This document shows positions 46,083 through 55,437 of a stretch of 64,000 nucleotides of DNA, piece by piece. Source of the stretch: Varibaculum cambriense (GTDB lineage: Bacteria > Actinomycetota > Actinomycetes > Actinomycetales > Actinomycetaceae); contig NZ_PKHX01000003.1 in the NCBI RefSeq assembly GCF_002848005.1, positions 235,364 through 299,363 on the forward strand. The letters are read 5' to 3'. The notes beneath the pieces were generated by a model. The model was not told the DNA's origin and did no database searches. It saw nothing but the letters and a program-made list of their open reading frames with translations. Position 1 is the stretch's first letter; the number at the start of each line of letters is the position of its first letter. A program made the position numbers and the translations under genes.

Positions 46083-47054
46083 TTAAAAGCTAAGCTTGGT
46101 TATTTTAACTTGTTCGGGATGAATATTGTCCGGGGTAGGCGGCTGGGTTCCCGATTTTGCGCAGGCCGCCGCCCCATAGGCGAGCGCAACAGCCAGGCAT
46201 TCTTCGCAGCTCTTTCCAGAGCTTTGCGCCAGGACGTATCCGGCCAGGGAAGCATCTCCCGCTCCCACCGTGGAACGCACCGTAACCTGGGGACTAGTTC
46301 CATGCCAGGCGCCCTCCTCAGTAATCAAAATAGCACCGGCCGGCCCCAGGGTGGCGAGTACCGCTCCTACCCCTCGCTCAAAGAGCTCTTGGGCTTTGCG
46401 CGCCACTGGATACCAATCTCCGCTGAGAGCAGCGCGTTCCAGCTGAGCTCCGTCTCCTCCCAACAGCTCGGCAAGTTCAAAAGAGTTTGGTTTCATGAGG
46501 TCGACTCTTACTTCCCCGAGCGCTTTGCCGAGGGCGCGTAGCGGCTGCCCGGAAGTATCGACCGCAAAGCGTGCGCAGCAGGGAGCCAGCTGCTTTAAAC
46601 AGTTGACGTAAAAATCATTGGGCAATCCCGGGGGTAATGAACCGGCAAGCACTACCCAGTCGCCGTCTCTAAGATCTTCCGTCTGTTCTTTAAGCACTGA
46701 TAAGAGCACTTTTTCATGCTCCTGATTGAGGGTGGGACCGGGTTCATTAATTTTGGTGGTTTCCCCGCTGGCATCTACAACCGTGAGGTTAGTGCGCACT
46801 GCTTCTGGGATTTCGGTGCAGATATAAGGCAGCTCTACCTGGCCTAATAGTCTCAGGATCGGATCTTGCGGTTTGGCTGGCAGCAGGCAGCGAACCGGGA
46901 ATCCGGCTTCCTGGGCTACTCGTGCCACATTAATTCCTTTACCACCCGGGTCAGTGTGAGCGGAGGTGATGCGGTGGACACTGCCCGGCACCAGGGTCTG
47001 CGCCAAGTTCACGGTCTTATCCAAACTCGAGTTCGCAGACAGGGTAATAATCAT
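46083..47054 (-). CDS. fruK: 1-phosphofructokinase
   Basis: This 323-residue PfkB-family kinase makes fructose 1,6-bisphosphate. It has DPGGKGINVARVAQEAG near the N-terminus, an internal LAGSLPPGLPNDFY and the C-terminal anion-hole motif VRSTVGAGDASLAGYVLA with the catalytic Asp. It is the first gene of the fruK-fruA-ptsH run and is divergent from ptsI. The DNA next to the ATG has no strong ribosome binding site. Confidence 0.95.
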   Translation of the reverse strand: MIITLSANSSLDKTVNLAQTLVPGSVHRITSAHTDPGGKGINVARVAQEAGFPVRCLLPAKPQDPILRLLGQVELPYICTEIPEAVRTNLTVVDASGETTKINEPGPTLNQEHEKVLLSVLKEQTEDLRDGDWVVLAGSLPPGLPNDFYVNCLKQLAPCCARFAVDTSGQPLRALGKALGEVRVDLMKPNSFELAELLGGDGAQLERAALSGDWYPVARKAQELFERGVGAVLATLGPAGAILITEEGAWHGTSPQVTVRSTVGAGDASLAGYVLAQSSGKSCEECLAVALAYGAAACAKSGTQPPTPDNIHPEQVKITKLSF

Positions 47055-47338
47055 GCCAAGAACACTTTCTCCGCTAGTTTTATTATCACTCTACCGGTAT
47101 CTTTGCCTTCCCACAGCCATCTCTTTCTCGACAAGTTTCCCCCGGCACTGCCGCTCGCTTGCGGTTATGCTATTTATTAGCTCCGCAACAGTTCAAAAAT
47201 GTTTGCGGGTTCGTCAAGTCTTTTAGGGTCATTACTAGCTGCTGACCACCTCAATGTGGGAGTTTCTGGGGTTATCTTGTTAAACGCATCGAGACGTGTA
47301 ACACTGTGATCATTATGGGGCCTGGGCGAGGAGAGAAG
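47055..47338. promoter_or_regulatory. Divergent promoter region between fruK and ptsI
   Basis: No gene is supported. A weak promoter for ptsI may be TTGTTA (47277-47282), then 16 bases, then TAACAC (47299-47304). No operator for a fructose regulator could be identified with confidence. Confidence 0.35.
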
Positions 47339-49009
47339 TTGTCCGCAGTAGAAACAATTTATGGAACTCCGGTAGTAAATGGCCTAGCTTACGGACCGGT
47401 CGCCTGGGTGAGCCGTTTTGAGATCCCCGAACTACCTGCCACTAAAATCCCGCTGACCGAGCGGAAGGCTGAGGTCGAGCGCTATCTGCAAGCATCCCAA
47501 ACAGTATCCGAACGCCTGCTGACACGCGCCAAAGATACTATCGGCACCGCCTCGGACATCTTAGCTGCGCAAGCAGAACTCTCCCGCGACCCCGGGTTCA
47601 AGAAGATGGTAGTGCAGGCGATCAACAAAGGCACCCCGGCAACCAGCGCGGTGATGACCACCACCGACACATTTTGCAGGATGTTCGAGCAAGCTGGCCG
47701 GTTGATGGCAGAGCGCACCATCGACCTGAACGATCTGTGCTTGCGGGTGGTAGCCGAACTCCTAGGGGAAGCAGAGCCGGGACTGCCGCACCTTAGCGAG
47801 CCTGCGGTGCTTTTTGCCGATGACCTCGCCCCCGCCGATACCGCCGGACTTAATCCGGAAGAAGTCTTGGCTTTGGTTACCGAACAGGGCGGCCCCACCT
47901 CACATACTGCGATTATCGCTCGCCAACTGGGTATCCCCTGTATCGTGGCGGTGCGTAAACTCCACCAGATTTCCCAGGGAGAACCGGTATTTGTAGACGC
48001 CTCCCTAGGGTCAATAACCACTGGAGCCGACCCGGATGAATCCCGCGCCAAAGTTGCAGCTGACCTGCGCTCACGCGCAGCTATCCACGACTGGCAAGGC
48101 CCGGCGCGCCTGGCTAGTGGCGAGCAGGTAGAACTACTCGTCAATGTGCAAGATGGCCAAGGTGCCAAGAAAGCAGCTGCCGGGTATGCGCAGGGAGTAG
48201 GGCTTTTCCGCACCGAACTTTGTTTCTTAGACTCCATGAAAGAGCCTACTTGCGCCGAGCAGGCAGAGAAATATTCGCGAGTGTTTGCAGCTTTCCCGGA
48301 TAAGAAAGTGGTTACTCGTACCTTGGATGCCGGCTCGGATAAACCGATTTCTTGGGCCACTTTAGAGGAAGAACCTAACCCTGCTCTAGGGGTGCGGGGG
48401 CTGCGTACTACCGGGATTGACGAAGATTTATTCACGCGGCAGTTAGATGCCATTGCGCAAGCCGCCAAGGGGCATCAGGGGCAAAACTGGGTGATGGTAC
48501 CGATGGTATCCACCCTGTCCGAGGCAAAGTGGGTAGCGCAGCTGATCCGTCAGCGAGGCCTTTCTGCCGGAATTATGGTGGAAGTTCCGGCAGTGGCGAT
48601 TATGATTGACCAGTTCTTAGCGGAGGTTGATTTCGTTTCTATCGGCACTAATGACCTCACCCAGTATGTAATGGCTGCCGATCGGATGAACGCTAATCTG
48701 GCAACCTATACGGATCCGTGGCAACCGGCAGTTTTATCTTTGATTTCCCGGGTAGCCGGAGCCGGAGTGCGCTTAGGTAAACCGGTAGGGGTATGCGGGG
48801 AGGCAGCGGCTGACCCCATTTTGGCGTGTGTACTTATCGGTATGGGGGTCACTTCCCTGTCGATGGCGGCCTCGGCGATTTGCGGGGTAGGCGCCCAACT
48901 GGGACAGGTCACTGTCAAACAGTGTGAAACTGCTGCTCATTCCGTTTTAGAAGCAGTTGACAGCGGAGACGCCCGGAACAAGGCTCGCAGCGCCCTCGGG
49001 ATTGGGTAA
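47339..49009 (+). CDS. ptsI: PTS enzyme I (phosphoenolpyruvate-protein phosphotransferase)
   Basis: This 556-residue enzyme has an N-terminal HPr-binding/helical part, the phospho-His189 in TEQGGPTSHTAIIARQLGIP and the PEP-binding barrel with FRTELCFLD, NPALGVRGLR, FVSIGTNDLTQYVMAADR and VGVCGEAAADP. It starts the phosphate relay EI-HPr-FruA. TTG 47339 is chosen because AGGAG lies just upstream; GTG 47306 is possible but lies next to a putative -10 box. A shared terminator ends the gene. Confidence 0.95.
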   Translation: MSAVETIYGTPVVNGLAYGPVAWVSRFEIPELPATKIPLTERKAEVERYLQASQTVSERLLTRAKDTIGTASDILAAQAELSRDPGFKKMVVQAINKGTPATSAVMTTTDTFCRMFEQAGRLMAERTIDLNDLCLRVVAELLGEAEPGLPHLSEPAVLFADDLAPADTAGLNPEEVLALVTEQGGPTSHTAIIARQLGIPCIVAVRKLHQISQGEPVFVDASLGSITTGADPDESRAKVAADLRSRAAIHDWQGPARLASGEQVELLVNVQDGQGAKKAAAGYAQGVGLFRTELCFLDSMKEPTCAEQAEKYSRVFAAFPDKKVVTRTLDAGSDKPISWATLEEEPNPALGVRGLRTTGIDEDLFTRQLDAIAQAAKGHQGQNWVMVPMVSTLSEAKWVAQLIRQRGLSAGIMVEVPAVAIMIDQFLAEVDFVSIGTNDLTQYVMAADRMNANLATYTDPWQPAVLSLISRVAGAGVRLGKPVGVCGEAAADPILACVLIGMGVTSLSMAASAICGVGAQLGQVTVKQCETAAHSVLEAVDSGDARNKARSALGIG

Positions 49010-49012
49010 AAA

Positions 49013-49045
49013 ACTCGCGCCCAGATCTTTTAGCTGGGCGCGAGT
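49013..49045. terminator. Bidirectional terminator between ptsI and the FHA gene
   Basis: A 12-bp stem (49013-49024 with 49034-49045). On the minus strand a run of six T follows directly, and on the plus strand TTTACTTTTT follows after a few bases. It separates the convergent ptsI gene and kinase operon. Confidence 0.9.
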
Positions 49046-49094
49046 AGCAGGTATTTACTTTTTAAATTATTTACTGCCCCATTTATAGGCAGTT

Positions 49095-49832
49095 TTAGTA
49101 TCCGGCGGGAGCAGTGCCAATCGAAAGATATTGCCCCTCCCCTAGGTCGACAATATCGCCCGTCTGCAACTGCACCGGCTGCGCCGGATCAATCGGGTAG
49201 ACTTGCCCGCCGCGACGTAAACGGGTGCCATTTACTGATTCCAGATCCTTCAGCGAGGGGTTGCCTCCCTCGTCGATATACAGCAAACAGTGAGTGCGGG
49301 AAATCTGTTTAGCCGGGCTGGGCACGCTCATAGTTTGAGCTTGCGGATAGGAAGAAGTGGCAGCATCGGGGCGGCGCCCCACCACAATCGCGTCCTCTAA
49401 AATCATGGACTGCCCCTGCCCGGAAGTAACCGTATAGCGGGGAGCTGGCTGATATTCGGGCACTGCCCCATATTGCCCCTGCCCGTAGTCGGCTTGCCCA
49501 TGGGGTTGCTGATATTGCGGCTGTTCGTAGCCGGGTTGTTGGTACTGCGGCTCTTCATAACCGGGTTGCTGATAGCCAGGTTGGTTATATGCGCCCTCTT
49601 GATAGGCGGGAACGCCCTGGGGGGAATATCCCGGATATTGGGGTACCGCAGGCTGCTCGCCATAGGGATTAGGGTAGGCGGCATTAGCCTGCTGACCATA
49701 GGGGTTGGGGTTGCCCGGCGCCGGTACACCGGATTCCGCCTGGGGGGATCCATAAATCCCGCTGGGCGGTACATATCCTGCATTCGCTGCACCCGACTGG
49801 TTCGGGTAGTACTGGTAGGGATCGTTATCCAT
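49095..49832 (-). CDS. FHA-domain protein with Gln/Pro/Tyr-rich N-terminus
   Basis: This is a 245-residue protein. ATG 49832 is chosen for the GGAGGT six bases upstream (an ATG at 49859 would lack it). The first 130 residues are low-complexity and rich in Q, P, Y, G and N, with tandem QQPGY/QQPQY units. The C-terminal FHA domain keeps the phosphothreonine-binding residues: VVGRRPD, ISRTH and SVNGT. It should bind phosphothreonine on targets of the kinase encoded next to it. It is the last gene of the operon. No catalytic domain or membrane segment is seen. Confidence 0.92.
   Translation of the reverse strand: MDNDPYQYYPNQSGAANAGYVPPSGIYGSPQAESGVPAPGNPNPYGQQANAAYPNPYGEQPAVPQYPGYSPQGVPAYQEGAYNQPGYQQPGYEEPQYQQPGYEQPQYQQPHGQADYGQGQYGAVPEYQPAPRYTVTSGQGQSMILEDAIVVGRRPDAATSSYPQAQTMSVPSPAKQISRTHCLLYIDEGGNPSLKDLESVNGTRLRRGGQVYPIDPAQPVQLQTGDIVDLGEGQYLSIGTAPAGY
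49503..49589 (-). repeat. Tandem codon repeat inside the FHA gene
   Basis: Five-residue units of the type QQPGY, EEPQY, QQPGY, EQPQY repeat in frame, giving a 15/30-base tandem DNA repeat whose copy number could vary between strains. Confidence 0.7.
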
Positions 49833-49871
49833 TGATTTACCTCCATTACCAACCGGCAATTTTGCACTCTC

Positions 49872-51323
49872 TTATTGGCACCAGTCTACCCCAGGCGAGG
49901 TTTTTCCATCTAAGCTAACCGCAAAAACTTTTACGCACCATTTACCCCCCTGGGGCTGGAGCGTTATTTTCGGTTCCGTAACCGTATGACTGCCCGCGTC
50001 CTTGCCATCTTGGATTACCTGCACCTCGTAGGACGCCGGGGAATCTCCGGCACCCGCTTTCCAGGTAAGGGTGATTTGGCCATCCGCAGTGGATTTTCCT
50101 TCCAGGGTGGTAACCGGGGAGATTTCGGCGATAATTCCGTCATCCGCCGAGGCAGTAATCAGAGGCTCAGTGGAACTCGGCGCAGTTTTAACCCCGCTGG
50201 TATCCGTTTTGAAATAGTAGGAGACCCCGGCAGCAGTTCCCGCTATCAGCACCAACGCACCAATAACGGCTAGGAGGATTCGCCGCCATCCCAGCCGAGA
50301 GGTGGGCAATAGGGAACGCGAAAGTGCCGCGCTAGAGTGGCTCCCCACGATTAAGGGACTATCGACCCGCCCGCCTTCTTGATCCGGCACAGAGCCTTGG
50401 GAACCGGAGGCATCCTTAAGGCGGGTGGCATCCGGATCGGTAACCACCTGCGCCAAAGTCGGATTATCACTGGCGATATCCATGCTGGTCAGCGGAAGAG
50501 AGAGTCGGCGCTGCACTTCTTGTAGGGTGGCCCCAAATTGCGCGGCACTTTCGGGACGCTCCGCCGGATCATGTTGCAATGCCCAGGCCAGAATCTCGCG
50601 CAAAGGGGAGATCAATTGGGGCGCATCCAGGCGGGGTACAGAATGCAAAACCCGCTGGGTCAGCTCTGATACCGAGTTATCACCGCCCGGAATCTCGAAG
50701 GGACTACACCCGGTAACTAGCGAATGCATAGTTGCCGCCAGGGAATAAATATCACTGGTGGCTTCGGCCAAAGAGTTCTCATCGTGTTGTTCGGGAGGCG
50801 CCCACGGCACCGATAACCCTAAAACATCGCGGTGGGCCAGGGGCTTACCCAATGGCAAAGCTAAACCAAAATCCGATAACACCGGGGTGGAAAACTCCGA
50901 GAACAGCACGTTTGCCGGTTTCACGTCCCGGTGCGCTAGCCCGGCTCGATGCACCGTTTCTAAGGCTCCTGCCAAGCGAATAGTGGTATCTAAGGATTCT
51001 GCCAGTGAAAGCGGCTGGCGGCGGACGCGCTGCGACAAATTCGCCACCGGACAGTATTGCAATACCAAATAGGGACGCCCATCCGGTAGTTTTCCGGTTT
51101 GAAATAAAGATAGGATCGCCGGGTGAGCACAGGTGGCAGCTAGTGCGTCGGCCTCGGTAGTGAAAACTTGCCGCCCTTCCCTACTGCCTAGTTCTCGCAG
51201 GACTTTGACTGCTACTTTACGTTCGGGACGTTTTTGTTTATAGAGATAAACGTCGGCAAATCCGCCTCTGCCTAGCAGCGATTGCACGCTAAATCCCGGG
51301 ATTTTAGGGGGTGTTTGGCTCAT
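49872..51323 (-). CDS. Membrane serine/threonine protein kinase
   Basis: This is a 483-residue PknB-type kinase. The start is ATG 51323, 6 bases after AAAGGGG. The kinase domain (10-270) has LLGRGGFADVYL, the VAVK lysine, LAHRDVKPANVLF and LSDFGLALPLG, with SVPWAPPEQ in place of the common GTPxYMAPE. A juxtamembrane segment contains DPDATRLKD (Thr near 300). One membrane helix (about 348-371) leads to a short extracellular domain of FN3-like strands with two cysteines near the end. No PASTA repeats are present. It overlaps the transglutaminase-like gene by 20 bases. Confidence 0.93.
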   Translation of the reverse strand: MSQTPPKIPGFSVQSLLGRGGFADVYLYKQKRPERKVAVKVLRELGSREGRQVFTTEADALAATCAHPAILSLFQTGKLPDGRPYLVLQYCPVANLSQRVRRQPLSLAESLDTTIRLAGALETVHRAGLAHRDVKPANVLFSEFSTPVLSDFGLALPLGKPLAHRDVLGLSVPWAPPEQHDENSLAEATSDIYSLAATMHSLVTGCSPFEIPGGDNSVSELTQRVLHSVPRLDAPQLISPLREILAWALQHDPAERPESAAQFGATLQEVQRRLSLPLTSMDIASDNPTLAQVVTDPDATRLKDASGSQGSVPDQEGGRVDSPLIVGSHSSAALSRSLLPTSRLGWRRILLAVIGALVLIAGTAAGVSYYFKTDTSGVKTAPSSTEPLITASADDGIIAEISPVTTLEGKSTADGQITLTWKAGAGDSPASYEVQVIQDGKDAGSHTVTEPKITLQPQGGKWCVKVFAVSLDGKTSPGVDWCQ

Positions 51324-54186
51324 CATCATCCCCTTTCCGTAACCGCGTTTCATCCGTATTTTGGGGCGAGGGCGCCCGGCGCGTATAGTCTAGCGGCTCC
51401 GGGGGTAAATCTGGAGGCTCCGGGGGCCTCGGGGGAGCCGGTGGTTGCGGTTTAGCAGCGGAATTTGCCCCACGTTTCGGTTCCTTGGCTACCGCAGTTG
51501 CTTCGTTTACCGGCGGCCGGGGAGGCGGCGGTAATTCGGCCGGCTGCGTAGCTGGCGGCAGGCTTGGCGGATTCTTCAGGCGGGTAGCTTCCGCCGCTTC
51601 GGCTCGGTTAGCTAGATAGCGTTCGGGGCGCTCTTCCTCCCCTAGCTTCCAGGCCAGGTTTCCTCGTCGCGTTGCCTCCGGAGCTACTTCCTCACTTCGA
51701 ACATCGGGGCTTACCGCCAGGCGGGTACCGTCGCTAAACTCTCCTCCCACCTGCGGCAGTCCTACTTGTCCTAGGCGGGTGGCTTCCGAAAATGCGTCTC
51801 CTCCCGCCGGAGCTGGGGTAGTTTCTTCGCTACTGCCGGGCGCTAAAGGAGTACGCAACTGCTGATATTCCTGTTCAGTAAGTCCCAAAGATAGGCTCGG
51901 AAGCGACAGCTCTTTACGAGGAGTTAAAACTTTCTCTACCCCGGGAATTTTCTCTAGCTTTTTAGCAAAACTACTGCGAACAAACCGGTTATAAAGCGAG
52001 GACGGCCGAATTGCTGCCACCAGTGCTTTAGCTTTTCCAGCTGCCGCTTTCCAGCTGTCGGTAAGGGTTTTAACTAGCTGCCACGCCCAATCGGAATCAA
52101 TCTCGCTATCGCTGCTGGGACTGTAATCCAAGTAATCAGCGATCCCGGCCAGTTCCCGCGCTCCTGACTGCGGCTTCGCCTGGCCTATAGTCCCCAAATA
52201 GCTATCGATTATCCAGGCGGCCTCTTGGCGCGTAGCCCCCGCCGGGAGCCGGATTCCGCGATCTCGGAAACGATCAACTATTTCTTCCCAAGCCCCCTTG
52301 AGACGATCTTGGGGTTCTTTGGCGCGCCGCCTCCTCCGGGAGCGATACCACTTAGCTAAGAGAGTCAACAAGATCGGAGAAAGCAATAGCAGCAGCCAAC
52401 CACCATATTTGGCGACTTGCGCCAGCGCTGCCAAAATTTGCATTCCCGTGGAATGATTATCGGCATGCGCTTGCTTTTCCACATGCGGTAACACCGGTGG
52501 AGTAGCCGGTGGTGGCGGGGGCTGCAACACCTGGGGTTTGGGAACCGATTTGGGTTGCGGCTGATCGGTACGAGGTACGCGATCGCGCGGAGGCGTGGGG
52601 TCAAAGGGGATCCACCCGACTTCTTTAAACTTAACTTCCACCCAGGCGTGAACGTTATCCCCTTTAAGTTTCAGGTTCCCGCCCGCTTTTTTATCGCCCG
52701 GATAGGCACCGAGCACCACTCGCGCCGGAGCCCCGAACGCTCTAACCATTAGCGCCATCGCTACCGCGTATTGTTCATCATCTCCGATTAGTTCTTTCCC
52801 TTGGAAAAACTGGCTCATCCGGGCGGCACGATGCCCGGGACGAGAAAGTCCATCGGAGCCATCGGAGAAGAAACCTTGCCCCGATAGATAGGACTCCACA
52901 TTGCGCACCTTTTGCAAGGGGCTGGTAGCCCGCGCAGTTAACTGGTTATTGAGCTCGGTAATTTCTACCGGCACCGCTTCATCTTTACCTTGCGGTATGG
53001 GATCGAACTCTAAGCCCGAGATCCGAGAATCACTAGGAATACGTTCTTTGGCAAAACCTACCTGATAGGACAGATCTGCAGGGTTAGCGGTAAAGGCCGA
53101 TCGTAGGGAGGCCGAATAATAAACAGTCGGTTTTGGCTGGCTTGCAAATTTTAGAGATTGCGCGTTACCGAGCAGCGGAAGCCAAGGTTGGTCATAGTTG
53201 ACCAGTTTAACTTGGGCTTTACTGTCAGCGGACACCCCTTTATCTAGAATCGAATCCACCTGCACGAACTGCGCATTTAACTGGGGATCGATTTTGAAAA
53301 CGGTGCCGTCATAGGCATTCATAGTGGCAAAACGCATCCGGGCACCCGCCGGATAGTTTTTTACTTCCGCAATAGTTTTGTCTTTCCAGTCGCGGGAAAG
53401 ATGCCTAAAAGAGGCTAACGGGGAAATAAAATCTTCCAACTCCACCGGTGGGAGCACATGAGTGCGCAGCACTTCCCGGTTGTCTCGCTCGGTAATCCCC
53501 GCCAAAGATGCCGAAGCCAGGCAAATGACTAGGGTAACCACCACCATCGCCAGCGGGCGGATAAAACGGTTTTTCTTCTTTGCTCCCGCTAGGTTAACTG
53601 CGCGGGTTCGTGCCTTCGCTGCCGCCTCGCTGACCAGCCCGCTCCACAGCAACGCGAGGAAGAAATAGGCACCTCCTGCCCAGCGCGCTACTGGGACTAG
53701 CTGGGATCCCCAGGCAATTGCTGCCACCAGGCTAATAGTGGCGGGGACTAGCGCCACCCAAGGCCGGCGGGAAGTCGCGGCTAATCCCGCTAGTAGCGCG
53801 GCAATAATACAGGTGAGGAAAGGCAGCACCGCTGCTCCTCCGGCTGCGCTCAACGGCAAGGGTGCCGTGAGAGTATCCCGCCAGCAGGTCACCGCGGAAG
53901 TCACTAGCACTTGTAAACCGGATAGAGTGGGGTAAAACTTCCGCCCCAAGGGATCCGTAGCGGCTAGAGTGGGGCCAAAGAGTAAAAACACCCCTAATAA
54001 CAAGGTTAAAGTGGAAAGTATTCCCAGGTGCCAGCGGCGGCTAACCAGGGCTACTAGGCAGCCTAAAAGCGCTCCGCTGCTGGCCGCTATTTCCCCGGTG
54101 AAACCGACAAATGGCAAAGAAAACAGGTAACAGGGAACGATTAGGAGCAGCAGGGAGCTCAGGCCCACTATCTCGGATCTTTTCAC
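51304..54186 (-). CDS. Transglutaminase-like membrane protein with a phospho-motif tail
   Basis: This is a 960-residue protein. Several N-terminal membrane helices (1-220) are followed by an extracellular TgpA-like region with a transglutaminase core near 465-520, a final membrane helix (about 605-625) and a 330-residue cytoplasmic tail. The core keeps HAWVEV and DPTPP, but the catalytic Cys is Asp470 (IGDDEQYAVAMAL), so enzymatic activity is doubtful. The tail has six [DE]-x-T-R-[LR] motifs (Thr near 803, 821, 839, 868, 935, 947) and Pro-rich runs. The GTG start overlaps the DUF58 stop by 4 bases. Confidence 0.9.
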   Translation of the reverse strand: MKRSEIVGLSSLLLLIVPCYLFSLPFVGFTGEIAASSGALLGCLVALVSRRWHLGILSTLTLLLGVFLLFGPTLAATDPLGRKFYPTLSGLQVLVTSAVTCWRDTLTAPLPLSAAGGAAVLPFLTCIIAALLAGLAATSRRPWVALVPATISLVAAIAWGSQLVPVARWAGGAYFFLALLWSGLVSEAAAKARTRAVNLAGAKKKNRFIRPLAMVVVTLVICLASASLAGITERDNREVLRTHVLPPVELEDFISPLASFRHLSRDWKDKTIAEVKNYPAGARMRFATMNAYDGTVFKIDPQLNAQFVQVDSILDKGVSADSKAQVKLVNYDQPWLPLLGNAQSLKFASQPKPTVYYSASLRSAFTANPADLSYQVGFAKERIPSDSRISGLEFDPIPQGKDEAVPVEITELNNQLTARATSPLQKVRNVESYLSGQGFFSDGSDGLSRPGHRAARMSQFFQGKELIGDDEQYAVAMALMVRAFGAPARVVLGAYPGDKKAGGNLKLKGDNVHAWVEVKFKEVGWIPFDPTPPRDRVPRTDQPQPKSVPKPQVLQPPPPPATPPVLPHVEKQAHADNHSTGMQILAALAQVAKYGGWLLLLLSPILLTLLAKWYRSRRRRRAKEPQDRLKGAWEEIVDRFRDRGIRLPAGATRQEAAWIIDSYLGTIGQAKPQSGARELAGIADYLDYSPSSDSEIDSDWAWQLVKTLTDSWKAAAGKAKALVAAIRPSSLYNRFVRSSFAKKLEKIPGVEKVLTPRKELSLPSLSLGLTEQEYQQLRTPLAPGSSEETTPAPAGGDAFSEATRLGQVGLPQVGGEFSDGTRLAVSPDVRSEEVAPEATRRGNLAWKLGEEERPERYLANRAEAAEATRLKNPPSLPPATQPAELPPPPRPPVNEATAVAKEPKRGANSAAKPQPPAPPRPPEPPDLPPEPLDYTRRAPSPQNTDETRLRKGDDDEPNTP

Positions 54187-55433
54187 GCTAGACTCACCCC
54201 GCTTAACGCCGGCGGTAGCTGCGAGAGTTCCCCAATATTTAGCAGCTTGCGGGAGGCGGCTCCCCGACGGGTTAAGGTAGCGCCGGCATCAGATCGAATA
54301 CCGGTAGTAGCCATATCGGCTGCCGGCAGCAAACAGATTTGTTGCAGTCGGCGCATAGTTACTCCCGGCCCGCAGATTAGGGAACACACCGAGGCCTGCG
54401 CTTCATGGGCTAGCGCCCAGCGCACCAGGTGGCGATAGTCTGGAACATCCTCCGCCGGTTGCACTTCGGTTAAAAAGTCCAGGACTGCCCGGGCAGTGGC
54501 GGCTTTCAATACGGTTTTCCCCGCATAAAGCGTCAGGGGCTGCCCACTGGACAGGGAGGATACTGCCAGGGAGGCCGCTGCCTCTACCGCTAATTCGAAG
54601 TCCGCTTCCCGGTAGTTTTCTCGTTTCAAATCCAACACAATCAGATGGTGAGAGCGGCGGGTCTCGAGGTATTGCCGCATCATTAACTGGCCAGTATGGG
54701 CAGACATTTTCCAATGAATATGCCGGCGATCATCCCCGCTTTCATAGGGACGCAAGGCGTGAAAAGCCGCATCTGAACTGGTTATGACCTGTGAGGTCGC
54801 CCCCTCCATATCTCGGGAATAGCCACTTAAAGTCCCCAGGGCAGAAGTGAAGTTGGGATACACATATACGTCTTGCGATTCCGGCCAAGGCCGCACGCGG
54901 CGGATCAATCCCAAAATATCTTCCCGCACCGTGCGAGGCGGCCCCACCACAATCTTTTCTCGCCGTCTGGTTTGCAATTGAAATTCCCGAGTGAAACTCT
55001 TGCCGGAACGCAAAGTAGGTACCGCGATATCGGCTTGTTCTGTTCCCAGCGGCAACTCTATTTTCAGCGCCCGCACCGCGCGGCGCCCATTGTTGGTAGC
55101 CACTGCGCGCCCTATCAGCTCTTGCCCTTTGCGGAGCCGATCTTGCTCTACCGTTACCCGCAGCGCCAGCTCGCCCCCACCCCAGGTCTGCGCTACCGCC
55201 GCCAGCAGCGCCAATAACGCAGCAAACATAATGGCCGCAGCTTCCGCCCAGTCCCATGCCAGGTAGGCACCCAGGCTAGCCAATCCCCCCAACAGCACTA
55301 ACCACCCCAAACCGGTGAGCGGAATTTTGCGCAGAGCAGTAAGGTAGGTACTCGAGCGCGCCTGTTTCCAGGCTTTATTGCCGCTTTTCAGCGCGGTTTT
55401 TAGCGCAGTAGTGGTGGTTTCGGAAACTTTCAT
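54183..55433 (-). CDS. DUF58 domain-containing membrane protein
   Basis: This 416-residue protein has two N-terminal hydrophobic segments (LGWLVLLGGLASLGAYLAW, AAAIMFAALLALLAAVAQTW), a beta-rich region, and the DUF58 motif RPYESGDDRRHIHWKMSAHTGQLMMRQY. The last is followed by a vWA-like part (HHLIVLDLKRENY). DUF58 proteins regularly accompany MoxR ATPases. It starts 4 bases after the MoxR stop and overlaps the transglutaminase-like gene. The biochemical role is unknown. Confidence 0.92.
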   Translation of the reverse strand: MKVSETTTTALKTALKSGNKAWKQARSSTYLTALRKIPLTGLGWLVLLGGLASLGAYLAWDWAEAAAIMFAALLALLAAVAQTWGGGELALRVTVEQDRLRKGQELIGRAVATNNGRRAVRALKIELPLGTEQADIAVPTLRSGKSFTREFQLQTRRREKIVVGPPRTVREDILGLIRRVRPWPESQDVYVYPNFTSALGTLSGYSRDMEGATSQVITSSDAAFHALRPYESGDDRRHIHWKMSAHTGQLMMRQYLETRRSHHLIVLDLKRENYREADFELAVEAAASLAVSSLSSGQPLTLYAGKTVLKAATARAVLDFLTEVQPAEDVPDYRHLVRWALAHEAQASVCSLICGPGVTMRRLQQICLLPAADMATTGIRSDAGATLTRRGAASRKLLNIGELSQLPPALSGVSLA

Positions 55434-55437
55434 TATT

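Noticed and set aside
47055..47305. A FruR-type operator between fruK and ptsI
   Set aside because: Short GTTC-like repeats are present, but no symmetric or consensus-like site could be defined.
49503..49589. CRISPR-like array
   Set aside because: The 15/30-base tandem repeat is in-frame low-complexity coding sequence without spacers; no CRISPR array was seen elsewhere.
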